DNA of 41,859 bases from Desulfuromonadales bacterium (GCA_012974445.1 JAAXQG010000056.1:1-41859); one strand, 5' to 3'. Positions 16,530 through 25,142 are shown, counted from the stretch's first letter. Notes: generated by a model from the letters alone, not told the origin. Made by a program: numbers and translations.

Positions 16530-16558
16530 TTGACATCAGGGGGCCAATCGCCCAGAAT
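16530..16558 (+). promoter_or_regulatory. possible promoter for the IclR-type regulator
   Basis: A perfect -35 hexamer TTGACA (16530-16535) is followed after 17 bp by CAGAAT (16553-16558); shifting by 1-2 bp gives AGAATA or GAATAT. The gene start is at 16636, leaving a leader of about 70 nt. The -10 is weak, so the call is tentative. Confidence 0.35.
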
Positions 16559-16635
16559 ATGTTTTTAAAATTTCATTGACTTTATCCCCCTGCATCGACG
16601 GCAAGGGGAATCTCAGAAAAAGTGAGAAAGCGACC

Positions 16636-17418
16636 ATGGCTAAAAAGGATAAATCTGAATATATCATTCAGGCGGTCTCACATGCCCTCGACCTTCTGGA
16701 ACAATTCCACGGTGAAGTTGACGAGCTGGGCGTCACAGAGCTGAGCAAACGCCTCAGCCTGCATAAAAACAACGTCTTTCGCCTCCTGGCAACCCTGGAA
16801 TCACGGGGATATATCGAACAAAACAAAGCCACGGAGAACTACCGCCTCGGACTCAAGGCGCTGGAACTGGGACAGACCTTTATCAAGCAAATGGGTCTGC
16901 TTCGTCAGGCTCAGCCTATTCTCGAAGATCTGGTTCAGCAGTGCAATGAGACTTCCTACGTCTCTATCTTCAAAGATAACAACGTCGTCTATCTCGATGC
17001 CGTCGAGTCAGACATGACCGTGCGAGTCGTCTCCAGGGTCGGGTCCCGCCTTCCGACCTATTGCACTGCCGCAGGAAAAGTGCAGCTGGCGTTTATGCCT
17101 GAAGAAGAGGTCAACGCCCTGCTCAGTACTCAAGAGATCAAGAAGCATACTCCCACGACTCTTGCCAACATTGAAGAGCTGAAGAAACAGTTGCCCATCA
17201 TCTCCGAGAGGGGGTACGCCATCGACGATGAAGAGCTCGACGCCGGCGTGAAATGCGTCGCCGCCCCCATTCGGGATTACACCCGCAGGCTTGTGGGCGC
17301 CCTGAGTATTTCCGGCCCCTCCATGCGTTTCGAAGATGACCGTATCGAGAAGGATCTCATCCCCAAGGTCGTCCAGGCCGCTCGGGATCTCTCCCTCCGC
17401 CTGGGCTACCAGCCCTGA
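16636..17418 (+). CDS. IclR-family transcriptional regulator
   Basis: This 260-residue protein has an N-terminal winged helix-turn-helix (about 10-75: LGVTELSKRLSLHKNNVFRLLATLESRGYIE). The C-terminal IclR effector domain (about 90-258) carries the characteristic VGSRLPTYCTAAGKVQLAF and GYAIDDEELDAGVKCVAAPIRD. IclR proteins bind small organic acids and repress or activate catabolic operons; the effector here is unknown. The ATG at 16636 is chosen because the DNA-binding domain begins directly after it; an earlier TTG would add 20 poorly conserved residues. It may regulate the hydrolase gene 56 bp downstream or the cytochrome/trmB region upstream, but no operator was identified. Confidence 0.93.
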   Translation: MAKKDKSEYIIQAVSHALDLLEQFHGEVDELGVTELSKRLSLHKNNVFRLLATLESRGYIEQNKATENYRLGLKALELGQTFIKQMGLLRQAQPILEDLVQQCNETSYVSIFKDNNVVYLDAVESDMTVRVVSRVGSRLPTYCTAAGKVQLAFMPEEEVNALLSTQEIKKHTPTTLANIEELKKQLPIISERGYAIDDEELDAGVKCVAAPIRDYTRRLVGALSISGPSMRFEDDRIEKDLIPKVVQAARDLSLRLGYQP

Positions 17419-17435
17419 GGTCCACAATGACTTGA

Positions 17436-17459
17436 AGGGTCCGCCTCCGGGCGGACCCT
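17436..17459. repeat. perfect GC-rich hairpin in the iclR-hydrolase gap
   Basis: AGGGTCCGCC (17436-17445) pairs perfectly with GGCGGACCCT (17450-17459) around the tetraloop TCCG. No T-run follows, so it is not a standard terminator. It resembles a REP-type palindrome and lies just before the AGGATA ribosome binding site of the hydrolase gene, where it could dampen downstream expression or stabilise the upstream mRNA. Confidence 0.55.
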
Positions 17460-17474
17460 ACAGGATATCAGCCG

Positions 17475-18299
17475 ATGTCCCTGATCCACAATGAGATCGA
17501 TCTGGCACGCCGCGAAGGCGTTACCCTCCCCGAGAACCTCCCCTTTTACATTCCGTCCACCTCCCCATCGGACGCCGCCGTCCTGCTGACTCATGGCTTC
17601 AGTGCCTCCCCCTGGGAGATGATTCCGCTGGCTCGCCATCTCTCCAAAGCCGGATTTCACTGCTTTGCTCTTCGCCTGCCCGGCCATGGAACAAACCCCT
17701 CGGATCTCAAGACCCGCAGCCTTGAAGACTGGCGCAAAGCCCTCTGTCGAGGCTATAGATGCCTTGAGACGGTGGCGACACGCATCTACGGCGTTGGGCT
17801 GAGCACCGGAAGCCTCCTGACTCTCGATCTGTCCCTGAGAGAAAAACTCTCCGGGCAAATTCTGCTGGCTCCCTTTTTATGCATAAACCACCGCCTGGCC
17901 CCCCTGGCTGGAGTGCTGAGCCACCTGCGCCCCTTCCAGGCACGGCCGGTTTCCGATGCGCTGAAACCCTATTACTATGAGAGACATCCCCTCAGAGGAA
18001 TTCACCAGATCAATCGCCTGACCTCCAGCCTGAGAAGAAATCTCGATAGCGTCGAGACACCGACTCTGGTCATGCTCAGCCTGGGAGACCAGACCGTTGA
18101 CCCCGAAAGCGGACTGGAACTCTTCAAGAGCCTGGGCACCTCAAGGCGCCAGTGCCACATCTTCGGCCCGGAGATCCCCCACACCCTTTGCACTCCCTCC
18201 AATCCAGGCCTCGACGAAGTACTGAACCTCAGCACAGCCTTTCTCAGAAAGTTGGAGACGGATCGCCTTGTGGCGCCAGGCGCCTCCACAGAGCCCTGA
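17475..18299 (+). CDS. alpha/beta-fold hydrolase (carboxylesterase / lysophospholipase type)
   Basis: This 274-residue protein has the alpha/beta hydrolase oxyanion motif LTHGFSASP near 38-46, FALRLPGHGTNPSDL near 64-78, the nucleophile elbow GLSTGS with a serine near residue 111, an acid probably in LSLGDQTVDP near 200, and a histidine in GPEIPHTLC near 236. It resembles Est30-type carboxylesterases and monoacylglycerol-lipase-like serine hydrolases; the substrate is unknown. No signal peptide is seen. AGGATA precedes the ATG by about 10 nt. Its last 56 bp overlap the 3' end of the convergent coaE gene. Confidence 0.87.
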   Translation: MSLIHNEIDLARREGVTLPENLPFYIPSTSPSDAAVLLTHGFSASPWEMIPLARHLSKAGFHCFALRLPGHGTNPSDLKTRSLEDWRKALCRGYRCLETVATRIYGVGLSTGSLLTLDLSLREKLSGQILLAPFLCINHRLAPLAGVLSHLRPFQARPVSDALKPYYYERHPLRGIHQINRLTSSLRRNLDSVETPTLVMLSLGDQTVDPESGLELFKSLGTSRRQCHIFGPEIPHTLCTPSNPGLDEVLNLSTAFLRKLETDRLVAPGASTEP

Positions 18300-18858
18300 G
18301 CTGCTCGACAAACTGCTCCTTCGAACCTGAATTGTCGATGAGGTAATCGGCGCGGGAAACCTTTTCATCCTGGGGCATCTGGGCCTCGATTCTCTGCAGG
18401 GCCTCCGTCCGCGTGAAACCGTCTCGAGCCATAAGACGACTTAACTGCACCTGCGAATCGACGCTGACTACCAGCACCCTATCCACCCTGTCCTGAGCCC
18501 CGGCCTCAAAGAGCAGCGGAGCCTCGTAGACGACCAGAGAGGCGCCGCAATGGCGCGCAGCGGCCAGTCGCTGCCGGGACAGAGCCGCAATGGCTGGATG
18601 GGTAATCGCCTCCAGGTCTCTTCTGGCCTCGGGGTCGGCAAAGACGATGCTGGCGAGCATCTGCCGATTCAGGGCTCCGCCCTCATCCAGGAGCTCAGCA
18701 CCGAAGCGCTCGATCACCGCCCGAAGCCCCAGGGAGCCGGGTGCGACCACCTCCCTGGCAAGTTCGTCGGCACAGATCCGAATAGCACCCTGCTGCTCAA
18801 AAAAACTCCCCGCCGTGCTCTTGCCCGAAGCGATGTTACCCGTTATCCCCAGAATCAC
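18244..18858 (-). CDS. coaE: dephospho-CoA kinase
   Basis: This 204-residue P-loop kinase catalyses the last step of coenzyme A synthesis. Walker A is GNIASGKST (7-15). The CADELAREV segment near 29-37 matches the conserved ADxxxR of CoaE, THPAI is near 86-90, and the EAPLLFE motif near 111-117 marks the dephospho-CoA pocket. The start is GTG at 18858 with AAGGAAAT about 8 nt upstream; this places the Walker A at the normal distance from the N-terminus. The 3' end overlaps the convergent hydrolase gene by 56 bp, so the two transcripts are antisense there. Confidence 0.95.
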   Translation of the reverse strand: MILGITGNIASGKSTAGSFFEQQGAIRICADELAREVVAPGSLGLRAVIERFGAELLDEGGALNRQMLASIVFADPEARRDLEAITHPAIAALSRQRLAAARHCGASLVVYEAPLLFEAGAQDRVDRVLVVSVDSQVQLSRLMARDGFTRTEALQRIEAQMPQDEKVSRADYLIDNSGSKEQFVEQLRALWRRLAPQGDPSPTF

Positions 18859-18941
18859 TCGAAATTTCCTTTCTTTAAAAAACTTTCGCAGGGTTCACCC
18901 CAGGCGAATATAGGATAGTATTATGCGAAACAGGAGGTCTC

Positions 18942-20777
18942 ATGAACACAAGTCTTCCCCAGATGGTACTGGCGAGATGCGAACGGGACCCGGCCGGGAC
19001 CGCACTCAAGGAGCGAGCAGGAGGGAAGTATCGTTGCATCTCCCGCCGCGAGCTGCACTTGCGAATCCGAACCCTGGCAGCGGCCCTTCTGTCCATGAAA
19101 ATCCAGAAGGGGGACCGAGTGGCTATCCTGGGCCCCAACGGCCCACACTGGGTCACGGCCGACCTGGGCGCCCTGCTCTGTGGGGCCATCACCGTTCCCA
19201 TCTATCATAACGACAGCCTGAGCGCCACCTTTCACATACTGGAGGATTCAGAAGCCTGCATCCTGTTCTGCCACAGTACCGCAACGGCCCTGGAAATACT
19301 CCAACAGCGCCAGAGACTCCCCGAGCTACAGACCGTCATTACCATGGACGGAGAGGGGCCCTCGGCAGGGCTCAAAGACATCTCAGAACTTCTGGGCACC
19401 GTACCGCCAGAGCCGCTGGATGAGCGCACACTCCTTGGCCGTATCGACTCTGGCCATCCGGCTACCCTGGTCTATACTTCTGGAACCACCGGCAAACCCA
19501 AGGGCGTCTATCTCAGCCACGGCAATATGATCTCCAACATCGAAGCCTGCGCCGCCATATTTCCCCTGGATGAGAGAGACTGTTGCCTCTCCTTCCTGCC
19601 ACTGGCACACGTCTTCGAGCGCATGGCAGGTTATTATTTCATGCTCAGTCAGGGCGTCACCATCGCCTACGCCGAATCGCTGGCCACTGTTCCCCGGGAT
19701 ATGCGCGATATAAACCCCACGGTCATCATCAGCGTACCCCGACTCTTCGAAAAAATATTTGATCGCATCCAGCTGGGGCTGCGCCAGAGCGGGGAGCTCA
19801 AGCAGTCTCTCTTTAACCACGCCCTCGAGCTGAGCCTTGCACGCTGGCGAAGAGAACTCCAGGGACTGCCGCCTACAGAAGGCCAACGCTTCCTGCTGCC
19901 TCTTGCCGAACAAATTCTGTTCCGTAAAATCCGCAATCGCCTTGCCGGCAACCTGCGCTTCTTCGTCTCCGGAGGTGCCCCCCTTCGGCTGGAGATCGCC
20001 CAATTTTTCCTCGGCATCGGGCTGCCGATTTACGAGGGATATGGCCTTACCGAGACTTCTCCGGTGATTGCCGCCAACCGCCCCGGCGCACACCGCCCCG
20101 GCACCGTAGGGCGCCCCCTGGTGGGAACGGAGGTTCGCATCGCCGAAGACGGAGAGATCCTCGCCCGGGGGCCAGGCATCTTTACTGGTTACAGGAACCG
20201 CCCGGCTGAAACTGAAGCGGCACTTGCTAACGGATGGTTTCACACCGGTGACATTGGAGAGCTTACCGCGGAAGGATATCTGCGAATCACCGATCGCAAA
20301 AAGGACCTGATAGTTACCGCCGGTGGGGAAAATATCGCCCCCCAGAACATCGAGGCAATGCTGAAGGATATTCCCCTGATCAGCAGCGCTCTGGTATACG
20401 GAGATCGCCGTCCTTATCTCAGTGCCCTGATCGCGCCGGAGCTCGATCAACTCCGAGCCCTGGCGCGCAAGCTGGGGCAGCAGTTCCAGGACGACTGCGA
20501 GCTCGTCTCGGCTCCCGCCATACTCAGCAGACTCCGAGATCTCATCGATGAACGCCAGAAAAGCCTGCCTTCCATCGAGCGGGTCAAGCGCTTCACCCTG
20601 CTGTCGCGTGATTTTTCCCAGGACAGCAATGAAGTAACTCCCACCCTGAAACTCAAACGCCCCGTGATCTGCCAACGCTTCAGCTCCGTAATCGAAGGGA
20701 TGTACGGCGCCCAGGACCAGAACCGGCATGATGCCGGACTCTGCGTCATCGAAGAGTTAAGTCCCGATGAAGAATGA
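18942..20777 (+). CDS. long-chain acyl-CoA synthetase (AMP-forming)
   Basis: This 611-residue protein is of the FadD/ACSL branch of the adenylate-forming superfamily. The P-loop-like A3 motif TLVYTSGTTGKPKG is at 175-188, the FLPLAHVFER linker motif of long-chain synthetases follows near 218-228, the A5 motif YGLTETSPV is near 365-373, and DRKKDLIVTAGGENIAPQNIE near 450-470 carries the hinge and the loop leading toward the catalytic lysine region. It activates fatty acids with ATP and CoA for beta-oxidation or lipid synthesis. A strong AGGAGG lies 5 nt before the ATG. It is divergent from coaE and stands 100 bp upstream of the HEAT-repeat gene. Confidence 0.94.
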   Translation: MNTSLPQMVLARCERDPAGTALKERAGGKYRCISRRELHLRIRTLAAALLSMKIQKGDRVAILGPNGPHWVTADLGALLCGAITVPIYHNDSLSATFHILEDSEACILFCHSTATALEILQQRQRLPELQTVITMDGEGPSAGLKDISELLGTVPPEPLDERTLLGRIDSGHPATLVYTSGTTGKPKGVYLSHGNMISNIEACAAIFPLDERDCCLSFLPLAHVFERMAGYYFMLSQGVTIAYAESLATVPRDMRDINPTVIISVPRLFEKIFDRIQLGLRQSGELKQSLFNHALELSLARWRRELQGLPPTEGQRFLLPLAEQILFRKIRNRLAGNLRFFVSGGAPLRLEIAQFFLGIGLPIYEGYGLTETSPVIAANRPGAHRPGTVGRPLVGTEVRIAEDGEILARGPGIFTGYRNRPAETEAALANGWFHTGDIGELTAEGYLRITDRKKDLIVTAGGENIAPQNIEAMLKDIPLISSALVYGDRRPYLSALIAPELDQLRALARKLGQQFQDDCELVSAPAILSRLRDLIDERQKSLPSIERVKRFTLLSRDFSQDSNEVTPTLKLKRPVICQRFSSVIEGMYGAQDQNRHDAGLCVIEELSPDEE

Positions 20778-20877
20778 GAGATTTCCCTTGCTCGGGAAAA
20801 TATGAAATAATGCCGGCTAATATCTTCACAGGTTCCGAATACCGGGCCTGCTCTTCTTCCTCGAGGCAACGCTTTTC

Positions 20878-22425
20878 ATGGTAAACACGCAGGACATCCA
20901 GAGAGTAGAGAGCTGCCTGACAGGGCTGGGAAAGCTGATCAAGGCCGGGCAATTCTACCCCCCCGAGCACCCTGCCTTCGAAGCCGCGCTCCAGCATGAG
21001 CTCTCAGCCCTGCGCCCCCTGGCAAAGGAAAGCGGCTTGCTGATCGAGGTTTCCCGTGAGAGCTTCCGCTTTGAGGACAAGCCTGTGGCCCCGGGCAATG
21101 TATCCCTGAAAAAAATGGCGGCATTTTTTTTCACTCGACGCATTCGGAGTCTGCTCTTTCTGCCTCAAATTGAGGCGGAGGATCTGCGAGAGCTCAGCCT
21201 GATCATCGGGCTGGAAACAGCCGAGATACTGAATCAGGGGGGAATCCAGCAGATCCTGAGGCATCGGGAACTAAGGGCCATCCAGGTCAATGAACTGGAT
21301 CCTCTCAAAAACTTGATAAAAACCCCCTCTTTCCAGGGGGAAATGCACGAAAAGCAGGCGAGTTCCCTTGCGCAGAAAAAAAAGGCCGAACTACCTCAAA
21401 ACCTTGCCCAACTCCTGGAGAGGCTTCAGCAGAGTTTTACCAGCGAGCACTACGTCGAGCTACTCAAAATCGTCCCCCGCCTGGCGCTGCGCGAACTCAC
21501 CCCGGCCGGTGCCGAGTCTTTGACGGAGCTCTGCTGCCTGCTCGGCGGCCATGCAAGGGCTGAAAAATTTACCGAAGTGATGCAAAAAGCGGCGTTGCAA
21601 ACCCTTGATCAGCTGCTCACCCCCGACCATCTTCACCTGAGCCTTGAAAAACTCTGCAGCAACCAGCTCAGCTCAAAAGATGAGAAACGCTTTGTCGCAG
21701 CCCTTCTACTTCATGATGAGAAAGTTTTTTTCCCGACCCTCGAAGAGCTCGCACTGGCCCGGGATCCGGTGCTCAGAGAAGGTCTCACCCAGCTTGCGAT
21801 CCAACTCTCTGCTGGCAGAACCAAACACCTGATAGGCCTGCTTCGCGAGGAGCGCCTGCCCATCCGACAGGTGGCCCTGCGCCTGCTGGGAAGGCTCAGG
21901 GCGCAGGAGGCGGTGGATGTCATCGTTGAGCTACTTGACGAAGTCGAACACGATCTTCATCGGGAGCTGCTCGGCACCCTTGCCCGCATTGGCGGAGAGC
22001 AAGCACAGAGAGCTCTCATCGATCTGGCGACATCCCGGGACTCTGAGCTTCAGACCCAGGCCATCCTGACGCTGGGGGCCATGCGAAGCCAGAAAGCCAC
22101 CGGTGCGCTGCTGAGGATTCTGGAAAAGGTCCGACTCAAACAGACCAACCTTGAACTGATGCGCACACTGGTCAAGACCCTGGGGCAGATCGGTTCACCG
22201 GAAGCGGTCCCCTTGCTGGCAAAGGTGCTGAAGAAAAAATCATTTTGGAAACGAACACTCAGAAATGACTATCGCTGCGCCCTGGCACTGGCCCTGGCGG
22301 AGATCGGGGGAGATGAGGCGAGACAGGCGCTGGAGCAGGCCTCTCAGGATCGCAATTCCCGTGTGGCGGACTGTGCCAGTCGTGCCCTGATAAAATTACC
22401 TAGAAATGAATCCCATGAATATTGA
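20878..22425 (+). CDS. HEAT-repeat protein with an N-terminal domain shared with the next gene product
   Basis: This 515-residue protein is not assigned to a characterised family. Residues about 10-110 resemble the N-terminus of the following HD-GYP protein: both have a helix ending FYPPEHPA / LYPARHPA, then an FRFEDK / LYFEEY strand, then RIRSLLFLPQIEAEDLREL / ALEFHIGLSERELLIF. Residues about 165-255 are helical and charged. The C-terminal half (about 280-510) is a row of HEAT/PBS-lyase-type repeats, such as IRQVALRLLGRLRAQEAVDVIVELL and ALIDLATSRDSELQTQAIL. No membrane segment or signal peptide is visible. HEAT arrays usually bind proteins, so this is probably a scaffold working with the HD-GYP protein, whose gene overlaps it by 20 bp. 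The ribosome binding site is weak (GAGG about 12 nt upstream). Confidence 0.8.
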   Translation: MVNTQDIQRVESCLTGLGKLIKAGQFYPPEHPAFEAALQHELSALRPLAKESGLLIEVSRESFRFEDKPVAPGNVSLKKMAAFFFTRRIRSLLFLPQIEAEDLRELSLIIGLETAEILNQGGIQQILRHRELRAIQVNELDPLKNLIKTPSFQGEMHEKQASSLAQKKKAELPQNLAQLLERLQQSFTSEHYVELLKIVPRLALRELTPAGAESLTELCCLLGGHARAEKFTEVMQKAALQTLDQLLTPDHLHLSLEKLCSNQLSSKDEKRFVAALLLHDEKVFFPTLEELALARDPVLREGLTQLAIQLSAGRTKHLIGLLREERLPIRQVALRLLGRLRAQEAVDVIVELLDEVEHDLHRELLGTLARIGGEQAQRALIDLATSRDSELQTQAILTLGAMRSQKATGALLRILEKVRLKQTNLELMRTLVKTLGQIGSPEAVPLLAKVLKKKSFWKRTLRNDYRCALALALAEIGGDEARQALEQASQDRNSRVADCASRALIKLPRNESHEY

Positions 22426-23746
22426 TCCCCTTCGTCAAGCCGTCCAGGCCCTGGCAGGAACCTTCAAGAGTCTCCAGCTCTATCCGGCTCGCCACCCGGC
22501 GGTCGCAAAACAGATCGGCCTGGTGCAGCTGCTTCTGCAACGACTCTTCGCCGACAAGCAAAGTCTCAAACTCGGAGTGATTGAAGGCAGCCTGTACTTC
22601 GAGGAATATCTCGCCGAAGAAAAACATGGCGCAGCCGCCGAGGTCGCCCGAATCCTGGTCAGCCTCGGAATTGAGGCCTTGGAGTTTCATATTGGCCTGA
22701 GCGAAAGGGAGTTACTGATATTTCTCGACGCCGTCGCCTCGGGGCAGGACAAGGGAAAACGACTGGCCACTGAACTTCAGAGCCAGGGTGTCGAAAACAT
22801 AAGGATTTTGAGCCTGCGCAAAAAACCCCAGGAGGACAGGCGCGCTGCCCGCAAGGTATACGGACAGGCGCTGAAGGTCATGGAGGACATATTCCACGAC
22901 GTACGTCTGGGCACCATCCCCTCTACAGCTGAAGCAATAACAGTCATCCGTGAAATGACCCAGATCACCCTGGACGATCCGCACTCCATTTTTGCCCTCT
23001 CCCTGCTCAAGGACTACGATCAGTACACCTTTACCCATTCAGTGAACGTCTCAATCATCGCGCTGGCCGTGGGCCGGGCCTGCGAACTCTCCACCGACCG
23101 ACTCAGGCTACTGGGGCTCGGTGCGCTTCTGCACGATCTGGGAAAACTCAAGACCGACGTGCGCATCATCTGCAAGCCAGGAAAGCTCACTGCCGAAGAG
23201 TTCCATGAAATAAGAAAACATCCGGCAAATGGTGTCGCCATCGTCGAACAGATGGAAAGCATCCCCCCGGAAGTCCTGGACATCGTTCGCGGCCACCATC
23301 TGCATTTCGATCGTAGCGGATACCCCCCCGAGGCACTCCAACAGAAAACATCGGCTCTGGTAGAGATGACCGCCATCGCGGATACCTATGATGCAATGAC
23401 CACCCTGCGTGCCTACCAACGCCCCATGACCCCTAGACGAGCCATAGAGAGAATGCATCAGCTCTCGGGCAACTACCTTCATCCCGAGTATGTTCGACGA
23501 TTCGTCGCATCGCTGGGGGACTACCCCGTGGGAACCCTGGCTCGCCTGACCACCAACGAAATCGGACTGGTCACACGTGTCGGCAGGGGGCATGCCCCGC
23601 AGGCGCTGGATATTAAACTTATTTTCGATGCCCGGGGTCAGCGAATCCCCTCCCCTCCGACCCAGAACCTAGCCGAACGCGGCGTGGAAATCGTCGCCGA
23701 AGTCGATCCCCTGAGCAAGGGGATCGATATCTCAGACTTTCTGTAA
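22406..23746 (+). CDS. HD-GYP-domain phosphodiesterase-like protein with a novel N-terminal domain
   Basis: This 446-residue protein has about 110 N-terminal residues matching the start of the preceding HEAT protein, a helical linker, then an HD-GYP domain (about 195-370). Metal-site residues are present: His211 in HSVNVS, His243-Asp244 in HDLGK, His272, His297-His298 and an Asp in DTYDAMT. The GYP triad is at 305-307. The usual HHExxDGxGYP is here HHLHFDRSGYP, so the Glu and the first Gly differ. A c-di-GMP or 3',3'-cGAMP phosphodiesterase role is the family expectation, but the changed motif means activity must be tested. The C-terminal 75 residues form an extra beta-rich tail. The gene overlaps the upstream HEAT gene by 20 bp; start could be Met1 or Met4 (22415). 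Confidence 0.88.
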   Translation: MNPMNIDPLRQAVQALAGTFKSLQLYPARHPAVAKQIGLVQLLLQRLFADKQSLKLGVIEGSLYFEEYLAEEKHGAAAEVARILVSLGIEALEFHIGLSERELLIFLDAVASGQDKGKRLATELQSQGVENIRILSLRKKPQEDRRAARKVYGQALKVMEDIFHDVRLGTIPSTAEAITVIREMTQITLDDPHSIFALSLLKDYDQYTFTHSVNVSIIALAVGRACELSTDRLRLLGLGALLHDLGKLKTDVRIICKPGKLTAEEFHEIRKHPANGVAIVEQMESIPPEVLDIVRGHHLHFDRSGYPPEALQQKTSALVEMTAIADTYDAMTTLRAYQRPMTPRRAIERMHQLSGNYLHPEYVRRFVASLGDYPVGTLARLTTNEIGLVTRVGRGHAPQALDIKLIFDARGQRIPSPPTQNLAERGVEIVAEVDPLSKGIDISDFL

Positions 23747-23820
23747 TGCAGGGGGGAACAAGGCGAATGAAATCGGGATGGGACAGCGGTATTGCTCAGA
23801 AAAATGTGTATCAAAAAAAC

Positions 23821-24390
23821 TCAGGAGGGACGGAGTTTACCCAGAGCTCGGGCCGCCGCGGCCCGAACCTCGGGCCTTTTATCCTCCAGAGCCTTGAGCA
23901 GAGGGCCCTGAGCTTCCGGAGCACCGATGCTCCCCAGAGCCCCTGCCGCACAGCTGGCCAGATTTGAATCAGCTCCCCCGAGCAGGGGAGCGAGATAGGA
24001 AATCAGGCGTTTGTCCCCAAAGCCCCCCAGCGCCTCCGCCGCATAATAGCGTACGGAAGAATCGGGGTCCTTGAGGCGCTTGACCAGCTCTCCCAGCGTT
24101 TTGGGGTGCCTCTTGTGCCCCAACACCTGCACCGCGGCCACCCGGATATCGGCATCCATGTCTTCGAGCTGCTTGAGAAGGGGCTGGAAAATCCTGGAGC
24201 TGTCGATCTGTTGTGCAGAGAAAATAGCCTGAATCCTGCGCCCCCGGGCTCCTGAGCCCATCGAGGCAATCACCTCGTCGACACAAAGCAGAGACTCCAG
24301 CTGCTCCAGTGCTTCGGCCGCCGCATTGCGAACTTCCGGACTGTCATCCTTCAACATTTGCTTCAATGCCTGCCAGCGTTCGTTCTGCAT
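23821..24390 (-). CDS. small HEAT/PBS-lyase-repeat protein
   Basis: This 189-residue protein consists almost entirely of HEAT-type repeats, such as SPEVRNAAAEALEQL, ADIRVAAVQVLGHK, SSVRYYAAEALGGFGDKRLI and RPEVRAAAARALGKL. No catalytic motif, signal peptide or membrane segment is seen. Similar repeats occur in phycobilisome lyases and in scaffolds for signalling or cofactor enzymes. It is convergent with the HD-GYP gene (74 bp between the stops) and lies downstream of ssb but beyond that gene's terminator. Together with the large HEAT protein it makes two HEAT proteins flanking one HD-GYP protein, suggesting a common process, but function is unknown. Confidence 0.82.
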   Translation of the reverse strand: MQNERWQALKQMLKDDSPEVRNAAAEALEQLESLLCVDEVIASMGSGARGRRIQAIFSAQQIDSSRIFQPLLKQLEDMDADIRVAAVQVLGHKRHPKTLGELVKRLKDPDSSVRYYAAEALGGFGDKRLISYLAPLLGGADSNLASCAAGALGSIGAPEAQGPLLKALEDKRPEVRAAAARALGKLRPS

Positions 24391-24430
24391 CCTTTAGCCC
24401 CCTGCCTGAAATCTCCTGTTTATTCTACAA

Positions 24431-24468
24431 GAAAAAAGCCGCGAACAGTCAAGTCCGCGGCTTTTTTC
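24431..24468 (-). terminator. intrinsic terminator of ssb
   Basis: A perfect 13-bp stem (24431-24443 with 24456-24468; arms GAAAAAAGCCGCG and CGCGGCTTTTTTC) has a 12-nt loop. It gives a T-run on the minus strand, starting 31 bp after the ssb stop. It can also stop plus-strand transcription. Confidence 0.85.
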
Positions 24469-24498
24469 TTAGAATGAATAAATACGTAGAGTTACGGC

Positions 24499-25020
24499 CT
24501 AGAACGGGATGTCGTCATCAGGATTGAAGGTCGGCTCTTCGTAGGCCCCCTGGGAACCCTGGTTGCCTCGGGATCCTGAATCGGTACGCCCTGCGGCTGA
24601 TCCGCCGCCCTGACTGCCACCCTGACTGCCACCCTGACTGCCACCCTGGCCACCGCGGGAACCATACCCTCCGCCCTGGCCGCCATCGTCACCCCGACCG
24701 CCTAGCATCTGCATCTGATCCGCCACAATTTCGGTGATATAGCGCTTGTTACCGTCCTTGTCATCGTAACTGCGGGTCTGGATCTTCCCCTCGATATAGA
24801 CCTGCTTTCCCTTGTGCAGGAACTTGCCGCAGATCTCAGCCAGTTGCCGCCAGGCCACGATATTGTGCCACTCGGTTTTTTCCTGCTGCTGGCCGTCCTT
24901 GGACTTGAACCGTTCGCTGGTCGCAATGGAAAAAGTTGCCACGGCCGCCCCGGAGGGGGTATAGCGCAGTTCGGGGTCCTTGCCGAGATTTCCCACCAGA
25001 ATCACTTTATTGACAGACAT
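24499..25020 (-). CDS. ssb: single-stranded DNA-binding protein
   Basis: This 173-residue protein has an OB-fold of about 108 residues ([20 protein letters not shown], then [31 protein letters not shown]). A glycine- and glutamine-rich linker follows, and the conserved acidic tip ends DDDIPF. The tip binds replication and repair partners such as PriA, which is also encoded in this window. The linker contains three exact GGSQ repeats encoded by a 12-bp tandem. The start has GGAGAG 4 nt upstream. It is monocistronic, with a terminator directly downstream. Confidence 0.97.
   Translation of the reverse strand: MSVNKVILVGNLGKDPELRYTPSGAAVATFSIATSERFKSKDGQQQEKTEWHNIVAWRQLAEICGKFLHKGKQVYIEGKIQTRSYDDKDGNKRYITEIVADQMQMLGGRGDDGGQGGGYGSRGGQGGSQGGSQGGSQGGGSAAGRTDSGSRGNQGSQGAYEEPTFNPDDDIPF
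24611..24646. repeat. 12-bp tandem repeat (x3) inside ssb
   Basis: TGACTGCCACCC is present three times head to tail with no mismatch; on the coding strand it encodes GGSQ repeats in the disordered SSB linker. Copy number can change by slippage without frameshift. Confidence 0.85.
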
Positions 25021-25142
25021 GCAGCTCTCCTAAAAAACGTAAATTTTGCCGCCGAGTCTAGCCCAAAGAGCAAGGGGTGTAAAGACCCCAGAGGCATACC
25101 CCTTAAAACAGGGATTTATCTCGAACAGATGGAGTTGCCACA

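Noticed and set aside
19383-20729. Minus-strand open frame of 448 codons
   Set aside because: Shadow of the acyl-CoA synthetase gene; no family motif, and the GC-rich codon pattern explains the long frame.
24611-24646. Three 12-bp repeats, considered as CRISPR or VNTR locus
   Set aside because: Repeats are contiguous with no spacers and encode the SSB linker.
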